From Propioniciclava flava (GTDB lineage Bacteria > Actinomycetota > Actinomycetes > Propionibacteriales > Propionibacteriaceae), in the NCBI RefSeq assembly GCF_004126535.1, contig NZ_PPCV01000004.1, positions 186,001 through 250,000 on the forward strand: a stretch of DNA of 64,000 bases, read 5' to 3'. The first letter of the stretch is position 1; every line of letters starts with the position of its first letter. Positions 57,294 to 64,000 of this stretch are shown here, piece after piece. The translations under genes were made by a program, and so were the position numbers. Below the pieces are notes generated by a model. That model was given only the letters and a program-made list of their open reading frames with translations. It had not been told where the DNA came from and searched no databases.

Positions 57294-59252
57294 ATGGCTG
57301 ACCCGGCGAGCTACCGTCCCGCACCCGGGACGATTCCCACTCAGCCTGGCGTCTACCGGTTCAGCGATCCGTCCGGGACCGTCATCTATGTCGGCAAGGC
57401 CAAGAACCTGCGCCAACGCCTCAACTCATATTTCGCCGATCCCGCCAACCTGCACTTTCGCACGCAGACGATGGTCCGCACGGCGGCCAAGGTGGAGTGG
57501 ACAGTCGTCCAAAACGAGTTGGAATCGCTCCAACTCGAATACACCTGGATCAAGCAGTACGACCCGCGGTTCAACATCAAGTACCGCGATGACAAGACCT
57601 ACCCGTGGGTGTGCATCACAGCCTCCGACGAGTTCCCGCGCGTCTTCGTGGGCCGGGGTGCCCACAAGAAGGGCTACCGCTACTTCGGCCCCTACGCGCA
57701 GGCGTGGGCGATCCGCGACACCGTCGACTCCCTGCTGCGGATCTTCCCGATGCGCTCATGTACCAACGGCGTCTTCCGCAGTGCGAAGTCAAGCGGGCGC
57801 CCCTGCCTCCTTGGCTATATCGGCAAGTGTTCCGCCCCCTGCGTGGGCCGGATCGACGCGGACGCCCACCGGGCCATCGTCGAGGAGATGAGCGACTTTC
57901 TCGCGGGGAACACCAACCGCATCGTGCGACGCATGCGGCGCGCGATGCAGATGGCGTCCGACAACCTGGAGTTTGAGAAGGCGGCGATGTTGCGCGATCA
58001 ACTCGCCGCTTTGGAGTCCGCGACGGAGAAGAACGCGATCGTCTTGCCCGACGGCACTGACGCCGATGTGATCGCGCTCGCGGCCGACGACCTCGAGGTG
58101 GCCATCCAGGTTTTCCATGTGCGTGGCGGTCGGGTGCGCGGGGAGCGCGGCTGGGTTGCCGACCGTGCCGACGACTCCACCTTGGAGGAACTGGTTGAGA
58201 CGTTCTGCCTTCAGCTCTACGCCGGACCGGACGGCTCCGTCACCTCCGGGGCGGTTCCGCGCGAGGTGTTGCTCCCGGTCCCGCCCGCTTCGGGTGAGGC
58301 GCTCGAAGATCTCCTCGCTGAGGCGCGGGGCTCCCGGGTTCATGTCCACGTTCCTCAGCGGGGCGACAAGCGGGTGCTGCTCGACACGGTGGCGCGTAAC
58401 GCAGCCGAGGCGCTGATGCTGCACAAGACCAAGCGGGCGTCCGACCTGTCGACTCGCAATCGTGCCCTGGAGGAGATCGGCGAAGCGCTCGGGTTGGAGT
58501 CCCCGCCGCTGCGCATCGAGTGCTACGACATCTCTCACCTCCAAGGCACGGAGGTCGTCGGGTCGATGGTCGTGTTCGAGGACGGGCTGCCGCGCAAGTC
58601 GGAGTACCGGCGCTTCATCATCAAGACCGTTGAGGGCAGCAACGACGTCGGCGCCATGCATGAGGTCATCACGCGTCGGTTCCGTCGCTACCTGGAGGAC
58701 CAGGCGTCGCTGACCGGGGAGGACGCCGTCTTGAAGGACGCCACGACCGGAGCCGCACGCAAGTTCGCTTACAAGCCGTCCCTGCTGGTCGTCGATGGTG
58801 GCGCCCCGCAGGTCGCCGCAGCCCAGGCGGCCATGGAGGAACTCGGCATCGTGGATGTCCCCGTGGTCGGGCTCGCCAAGCGCCTGGAAGAGGTCTGGAT
58901 CCCTCAGGAGGAGTTTCCGCTCATCTTGCCGCGCACCTCGGAGGGGCTCTACCTGCTGCAGCGTGCCCGCGATGAGGCGCACCGCTTCGCGATCACCCAC
59001 CATCGGGGACGCCGGAGCAAGTCGATGGTTGACTCGCTGCTCGACGAGGTTCCGGGCCTGGGAGAGTTGCGCCGCAAGGCGGTCGTGCAGCACTTCGGTT
59101 CGCTGCGTAAGCTGCGCGCCGCGCATCTGGACGACATTGCGGCGGTTCCGGGTATCGGGCCCAAGACGGCGTTGGCCATCAAACTCGCCCTCGATGCCGA
59201 ACCGGCCGGCGAGGCGATCAACACGGCCACGGGGGAGATCCTTCCTACCTAA
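57294..59252 (+). CDS. uvrC: Excinuclease ABC subunit C
   Basis: A 652-residue nuclease subunit. GIY-YIG domain ([20 protein letters not shown], then [12 protein letters not shown]) for the 3' cut, UVR motif for UvrB binding ([18 protein letters not shown]), RNase H-like endonuclease domain ([35 protein letters not shown]) for the 5' cut, and C-terminal helix-hairpin-helix repeats ([31 protein letters not shown]). Confidence 0.96.
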   Translation: MADPASYRPAPGTIPTQPGVYRFSDPSGTVIYVGKAKNLRQRLNSYFADPANLHFRTQTMVRTAAKVEWTVVQNELESLQLEYTWIKQYDPRFNIKYRDDKTYPWVCITASDEFPRVFVGRGAHKKGYRYFGPYAQAWAIRDTVDSLLRIFPMRSCTNGVFRSAKSSGRPCLLGYIGKCSAPCVGRIDADAHRAIVEEMSDFLAGNTNRIVRRMRRAMQMASDNLEFEKAAMLRDQLAALESATEKNAIVLPDGTDADVIALAADDLEVAIQVFHVRGGRVRGERGWVADRADDSTLEELVETFCLQLYAGPDGSVTSGAVPREVLLPVPPASGEALEDLLAEARGSRVHVHVPQRGDKRVLLDTVARNAAEALMLHKTKRASDLSTRNRALEEIGEALGLESPPLRIECYDISHLQGTEVVGSMVVFEDGLPRKSEYRRFIIKTVEGSNDVGAMHEVITRRFRRYLEDQASLTGEDAVLKDATTGAARKFAYKPSLLVVDGGAPQVAAAQAAMEELGIVDVPVVGLAKRLEEVWIPQEEFPLILPRTSEGLYLLQRARDEAHRFAITHHRGRRSKSMVDSLLDEVPGLGELRRKAVVQHFGSLRKLRAAHLDDIAAVPGIGPKTALAIKLALDAEPAGEAINTATGEILPT

Positions 59253-59318
59253 GCCGGCGGGGGAGCGACGAGAGGGCACGCCTGCCCCCCACGCGGGAGG
59301 GAAGGGCGGCGGACGCGC

Positions 59319-59330
59319 CATAATGGCGCC
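59319..59330 (+). promoter_or_regulatory. Leaderless-type promoter of rapZ
   Basis: CATAAT (59319-59324) ends 6 nt before ATG 59331. No Shine-Dalgarno sequence. Confidence 0.5.
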
Positions 59331-60194
59331 ATGATCGAGCCACCCATCAGGTTCCTCGCCATCACGGGCATGTCGGGCGCAGGCCGACGCAGCGTCGCCC
59401 ACACCCTGGAGGATCTGGGGTGGTACGTGGCCGACAACCTTCCCCCCACGATGCTGCCGACCTTCGTGGACGTGGCCACCGCGGCGGGTTATGACCGGGT
59501 GGCCGTGGTGCTGGACGTGCGCACCCGTGTGGAGTTCGACAGCATCCCCGCAGCCTTCGAGGCGTTGCAGTTCAAAGGGATCTTGCCCCAAATCATCTTC
59601 GTCGAGGCGTCCGACGCTGTGATCGTGCGTCGGCAGGAGTCCGTCCGCCGGCCCCATCCTCTGCAAGGCGACGGCGCGCTGCTGGACGGCATCCGGCGCG
59701 AGCGAGAGATGCTCGCTGTGCTGCGCGCGGCGGCCGACATCGTGATCGACACCTCCGCCATCAACGTGCACCAGTTGTCTGATCGCGTCGCGTACGCCTT
59801 CAGCAGTTCCGATGATCGAGCGTTCAAGCTCACCCTCATGTCGTTCGGCTTCAAGAACGGCATCCCGATCGATGCGGACATGGTGCTGGATGTTCGCTTC
59901 CTGCCCAACCCGCATTGGGTACCGGAACTGCGCCCCCAGACGGGTCTATCCCTGGCGGTCTCCTCCTACGTGCTGGGCCAAGAGGGTGCCCAGGCGTGGC
60001 AGGAGGAAATCGCGGCCCTGCTGGGGACGGTGATCCCGGGCTATCAGCGTGAGGGAAAGCGGGTGGCCACCGTGGCCATCGGCTGCACCGGCGGCAAGCA
60101 TCGCTCCACCGCGATGACGGAAGAACTCGCACGGCGCCTGCGCGCGGAGGGCCTTTCCGTCCACGTCGATCACCGCGACCTGGGGCTCGAATGA
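59331..60194 (+). CDS. rapZ: RapZ (YvcJ) family nucleotide-binding protein
   Basis: A 287-residue RapZ-family protein. P-loop-like ITGMSGAGRRSVAHTLEDLG has Arg where the Walker A Lys is expected, followed by WYVADNLPPTMLPTFVD. The C-terminal half has FGFKNGIPIDADMVLDVRFL, PHWVPELRPQTG and AIGCTGGKHRSTAMTEELA. In E. coli RapZ controls GlmS via small RNA; the actinobacterial role is less clear. ATG 59331; the stop overlaps yvcK (ATGA), forming the conserved rapZ-yvcK-whiA block. Confidence 0.93.
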   Translation: MIEPPIRFLAITGMSGAGRRSVAHTLEDLGWYVADNLPPTMLPTFVDVATAAGYDRVAVVLDVRTRVEFDSIPAAFEALQFKGILPQIIFVEASDAVIVRRQESVRRPHPLQGDGALLDGIRREREMLAVLRAAADIVIDTSAINVHQLSDRVAYAFSSSDDRAFKLTLMSFGFKNGIPIDADMVLDVRFLPNPHWVPELRPQTGLSLAVSSYVLGQEGAQAWQEEIAALLGTVIPGYQREGKRVATVAIGCTGGKHRSTAMTEELARRLRAEGLSVHVDHRDLGLE

Positions 60195-61144
60195 GCGGGC
60201 CATTGGCGGAGCGAGTCCCTGCCGTCGTCGCTTTGGGGGGCGGGCACGGCTTGGCCGCGTCGCTGCGGGCTCTGCGGCGCGTCACCAGTGACCTCACCGC
60301 GATCGTGACGGTCGCCGATGACGGCGGTTCCTCGGGCCGGTTGCGCGAGCAGTTCGACATCCTTCCCCCGGGCGACCTGCGGATGGCGTTGGCCGCCTTG
60401 TGCGGTGATGACCGGGACGGACGCCTGTGGGCTGACGTGCTGCAGTCCCGGTTCGGCGGGGAGGGCCCCTTGGCCGGTCATGCCATCGGCAACCTCCTCA
60501 TCGCCGGGATTTGGCAGCGACTCGGCGACGCGGTGAGCGGCTTGGACATGGTGGCGCGCCTACTCGACGTCCAAGGCCGCGTCTTGCCGATGGCCTCGGT
60601 GCCGCTGCTCATCGAAGCGGACGTGGTAGGTCGGGATGCGGCGCACCCGGACGCCGTCAGCGTGGTACGCGGCCAGGCGCACGTTGCGAAGACTCCGGGC
60701 GTGCAGGAGGTGCGGCTCGTGCCAGCGTCGCCGCCCGCCTGTCCCGAGTCGGTGGAGGCGGTGCGGCATGCCGACTACATCGTGCTGGGGCCCGGATCGT
60801 GGTTCACGTCTGTCTTGGTTCACCTGCTGGTCCCCGAGATGGCGGAGGCCGTCGTGACGACGTCGGCACGGCGCATCCTCACGATGAACCTCGCCCCGGC
60901 CGATGAGACGCAAGGGTTTTCCCCGTCGCACCACCTGGAGGTGCTCGCCGAGCATGCCCCCGGCCTGCGCCTGGACACCATCGTGTGTGATGCGGCCTAT
61001 GTGGACCAGGATCCTCAGTTTCGTCGGCAGGCGGCCGCGCTGGGCGCCGAGGTGGTCTCGGCGCCGCTGCGCGTGCTGGACGGCAGCCCTAGTCATGACG
61101 TGAACCGACTCGCATCGGTCTACTCGGACGTCATCGGCCACTAA
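60191..61144 (+). CDS. yvcK: YvcK/CofD-like protein (gluconeogenesis factor family)
   Basis: A 317-residue CofD-fold protein. [20 protein letters not shown], then [48 protein letters not shown], and [20 protein letters not shown]. In other bacteria YvcK binds UDP-GlcNAc and tunes cell-wall precursor supply. It is coupled to rapZ by a 4-nt overlap and lies 10 bp before whiA. Confidence 0.93.
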   Translation: MSGPLAERVPAVVALGGGHGLAASLRALRRVTSDLTAIVTVADDGGSSGRLREQFDILPPGDLRMALAALCGDDRDGRLWADVLQSRFGGEGPLAGHAIGNLLIAGIWQRLGDAVSGLDMVARLLDVQGRVLPMASVPLLIEADVVGRDAAHPDAVSVVRGQAHVAKTPGVQEVRLVPASPPACPESVEAVRHADYIVLGPGSWFTSVLVHLLVPEMAEAVVTTSARRILTMNLAPADETQGFSPSHHLEVLAEHAPGLRLDTIVCDAAYVDQDPQFRRQAAALGAEVVSAPLRVLDGSPSHDVNRLASVYSDVIGH

Positions 61145-61154
61145 GCTCCCGGCC
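61142..61154 (+). promoter_or_regulatory. Leaderless-type promoter of whiA
   Basis: TAAGCT (61142-61147) overlaps the yvcK stop and ends 7 nt before ATG 61155. It would give whiA its own transcript in addition to read-through from rapZ-yvcK. Confidence 0.45.
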
Positions 61155-62138
61155 ATGGCGTTGACACCTGAGGTGAAGGCGGAGCTCGCGGCCGTCCCCG
61201 TGACGAAACCTGCGTGCCGCAAAGCTGAGGTGGCTGCCCTGCTGCGGTTCGCCGGGAGCCTCCACATTGCTGGCGGCAAGATCATGGTCGAGGTCGATCT
61301 GGACACTGGCGCGGCGGCGCGCCGACTGCGCACGGCGATCGCCGATCTGTTCGGGCTCACCTGTGAGTTCGTCGTGGTGACTCCCACGGGGCTGCGTCGC
61401 ACGACGCGCTACGTGGTCCGACTCATCCGCGATGGCGATTCCCTGGCCCGTCAGACGGGCCTGATCGATTCCCACGGCCGTCCGGTGCGCGGGATGCCCG
61501 CTGCCGTGGTCGGTGGCGGCTTGGATGTCGCCACGGCGGTGTGGCGAGGCGCGTTCTTAGCGCATGGATCCTTGACTGAGCCGGGACGCTCCATGTCTAT
61601 GGAGGTCACGTGCCCCGGCTCGGAGGCCGCGCTCGCCCTCGTGGGCGCTGCGCGCCGCCTCGATGTCAGCGCCAAGGCCCGCGAGGTACGGGGGGTGGAC
61701 CGCGTCGTCATCCGCGACGGTGACGCCATCGCCACGATGCTGACCAGGCTGGGTGCCCACGAGACGCTGCTGAAGTGGGAAGAACGCCGGATGCGGCGAG
61801 AGATCAAGGCCTCGGCGAACAGGCTGGCTAACTTCGACGACGCGAACTTGCGTCGCTCGGCTCGCGCCGCGGTCGCGGCGGGGGCTCGTGTGGAACGCGC
61901 GCTGGAGATTCTGGGCGAGGACGTGCCCGACCATCTGCGCACGGCTGGTCTGCTGCGCTTGGAGCACAAGCAGGCCAGCCTCGAAGAGTTGGGCCAGCTT
62001 CATGAGCCGCCGTTGACGAAGGACGCCGTCGCTGGCCGCATCCGTCGTTTGCTGGCGACCGCAGACAAGCGGGCCCTGGATGAGGGGATCCCCGGGACCG
62101 AAGCGAGCCTCACCCCGGACATGCTCGAAGACGACTAA
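61155..62138 (+). CDS. whiA: Sporulation/division transcription regulator WhiA
   Basis: A 327-residue protein with an N-terminal LAGLIDADG-homing-endonuclease-like fold ([40 protein letters not shown]) and a C-terminal helix-turn-helix ([20 protein letters not shown]). It lacks nuclease activity in known members. In Streptomyces WhiA with WhiB activates ftsZ and ftsW; both targets exist in this window. Confidence 0.94.
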   Translation: MALTPEVKAELAAVPVTKPACRKAEVAALLRFAGSLHIAGGKIMVEVDLDTGAAARRLRTAIADLFGLTCEFVVVTPTGLRRTTRYVVRLIRDGDSLARQTGLIDSHGRPVRGMPAAVVGGGLDVATAVWRGAFLAHGSLTEPGRSMSMEVTCPGSEAALALVGAARRLDVSAKAREVRGVDRVVIRDGDAIATMLTRLGAHETLLKWEERRMRREIKASANRLANFDDANLRRSARAAVAAGARVERALEILGEDVPDHLRTAGLLRLEHKQASLEELGQLHEPPLTKDAVAGRIRRLLATADKRALDEGIPGTEASLTPDMLEDD

Positions 62139-62213
62139 CAGTGCGCAGTTGGGACGCCGGTGATCGAGGGGTGGACAACTGACGTTCACCCGATGAGTCC
62201 GGCCGATGTTGGG

Positions 62214-62219
62214 TAACAT
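62214..62219 (+). promoter_or_regulatory. -10 hexamer of gap
   Basis: TAACAT about 60 bp before the gap start. The transcribed leader would include CTCGTC (62235-62240) / GACGAG (62249-62254), a 6-bp inverted repeat with 8-nt loop, then GAAGGAGA as ribosome-binding site. No clear -35. Confidence 0.5.
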
Positions 62220-62250
62220 GGAGGCCGTCCAGTTCTCGTCTCCTCAGTGA

Positions 62251-63285
<1,035 letters not shown>

Positions 63286-63324
63286 TAACCCAACCCCCAT
63301 CCTGACCCTGAAAGGCGTATCCAG

Positions 63325-64000
63325 GTGAGAACCATCAACGATCTGGGCGATCTTCACGGCAAGCGCGTGCTGATCCGCTGCGATTTCAACGTCCCGCTGG
63401 ACGGTCAAACGATCACCGACGACGGGCGGATCAAGGCGGCACTGCCGACCTTGACGCAGCTCACCCAGGCGGGTGCCAAGGTCGTCGTGATGGCTCACCT
63501 GGGTCGCCCCAAGGGGCAGGTGAACGAGAAGTACTCCCTGGCGCCGGTCGCCGCGCGCCTGGGAGAGCTCATCGACGCTGACGTGACGTTGGCGGGCGAC
63601 GTCGTCGGCCCCGCCGCGCACGCAGCCGTCGAGGCGCTCACCCCCGGCAACATCGTGTTGCTGGAGAACGTTCGCTTCGAGCCCGCCGAGGAGTCCAAGG
63701 TGGACGCCGAGCGCGAGGCGCTGGCCGCACAGTACGCGCAGTTCGGCGACGTGTTCGTGTCCGACGGCTTCGGCGTCGTGCACCGCAAGCAGGCCTCGGT
63801 CTACGACATCGCCAAGCTGCTCCCCAGCGGCGCAGGTCACCTGGTGGCCAAGGAGGTCGAGGTTCTGAAGAAGCTCACCGAGGCCCCGGAGCGCCCCTAT
63901 GTGGTCGTGCTCGGCGGCGCCAAGGTGGCCGACAAGCTCTCGGTGATCGACAACCTGCTGAAGGTCGCCGACACCCTGATCATCGGCGGCGGCATGGGAT
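63325..64000 (+). CDS. pgk: Phosphoglycerate kinase, N-terminal part
   Basis: The first 225 codons of PGK; the gene runs off the right edge. GTG 63325 begins [20 protein letters not shown] and continues FNVPLDG, the substrate-binding N-domain start; [19 protein letters not shown] and the late [20 protein letters not shown] confirm it. AAAGG lies about 10 nt upstream. It makes ATP from 1,3-bisphosphoglycerate produced by the preceding gap product. Confidence 0.96.
   Translation, partial: MRTINDLGDLHGKRVLIRCDFNVPLDGQTITDDGRIKAALPTLTQLTQAGAKVVVMAHLGRPKGQVNEKYSLAPVAARLGELIDADVTLAGDVVGPAAHAAVEALTPGNIVLLENVRFEPAEESKVDAEREALAAQYAQFGDVFVSDGFGVVHRKQASVYDIAKLLPSGAGHLVAKEVEVLKKLTEAPERPYVVVLGGAKVADKLSVIDNLLKVADTLIIGGGMG

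Noticed and set aside
57789-59915. Open frame of about 700 codons antisense to uvrC and rapZ
   Set aside because: It is a high-GC shadow of two unmistakable genes, contains low-complexity Gly/Arg/His-rich translation and has no conserved motif.

Overview
The window is chromosomal DNA of a high-GC actinobacterium. The evidence is a division and cell-wall (dcw) cluster with MraZ, SepF, a long DivIVA/Wag31 and no FtsA, plus WhiA, an ANTAR response regulator of PdtaR type, a mycothiol-dependent isomerase-fold protein, a SAV_6107-type HEPN protein, GTG starts, many apparent leaderless promoters and T-tract-free terminators. MurE carries the DNPR specificity motif, so the peptidoglycan is diaminopimelate-based. 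A propionibacterial affiliation is a guess. I see no insertion sequence, prophage, integrase or CRISPR array.

Layout. 1-5.9 kb (minus strand): the N-terminus of a HelD/HelR-like helicase, a Rossmann-type FAD/NAD(P) protein, a frameshifted membrane-anchored alpha/beta hydrolase, a DUF4126 membrane protein, a tandem GNAT protein and an NrtR-like Nudix regulator. 5.9-7.9 kb (plus): an SPFH/band-7 protein and a degenerate NAD-kinase-like protein, divergent from the Nudix regulator across a compact multi-half-site operator. 7.9-13.6 kb: a LexA-box-controlled mutagenesis operon (DUF6504, HEPN, DnaE2-type polymerase, Pol IV). 13.6-18.5 kb: a DUF3040 protein, then a minus-strand MoxR ATPase / DUF58 / transglutaminase operon. 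18.6-36.8 kb: the dcw cluster mraZ-rsmH-ftsL-ftsI-murE-murF-mraY-murD-ftsW-murG-murC-ftsQ-ftsZ-pgeF-sepF-divIVA, mostly coupled by overlapping stop and start codons and closed by a strong hairpin after divIVA. 36.9-45 kb: TraR/DksA, lspA, rluD, pyk, tRNA-Leu(CAA), the ANTAR regulator, a thioesterase, polA and a small P-loop kinase. 45-49 kb: a maltokinase-cap-like protein, a Cys-rich leader peptide followed by a dicarboxylate/amino-acid:cation symporter, and rpsA. 49-60 kb: coaE, uvrB, uvrA and uvrC interleaved with a glyoxalase-II-like hydrolase, a mycothiol-isomerase-fold protein and a Rieske lipoprotein. 59-64 kb: rapZ-yvcK-whiA, then gap and the start of pgk.

How the parts fit. The dcw genes make lipid II and the divisome, with MraZ repeats as the likely input. 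The uvr genes, polA and the LexA cassette give DNA repair and damage tolerance. rapZ-yvcK-whiA lead into the glycolytic gap-pgk pair. The less described systems are (i) the Nudix regulator / SPFH / NAD-kinase-like divergon, (ii) the HEPN-containing SOS polymerase operon without an ImuB-like partner in the cassette, and (iii) the putative cysteine-sensing leader peptide ahead of a symporter.
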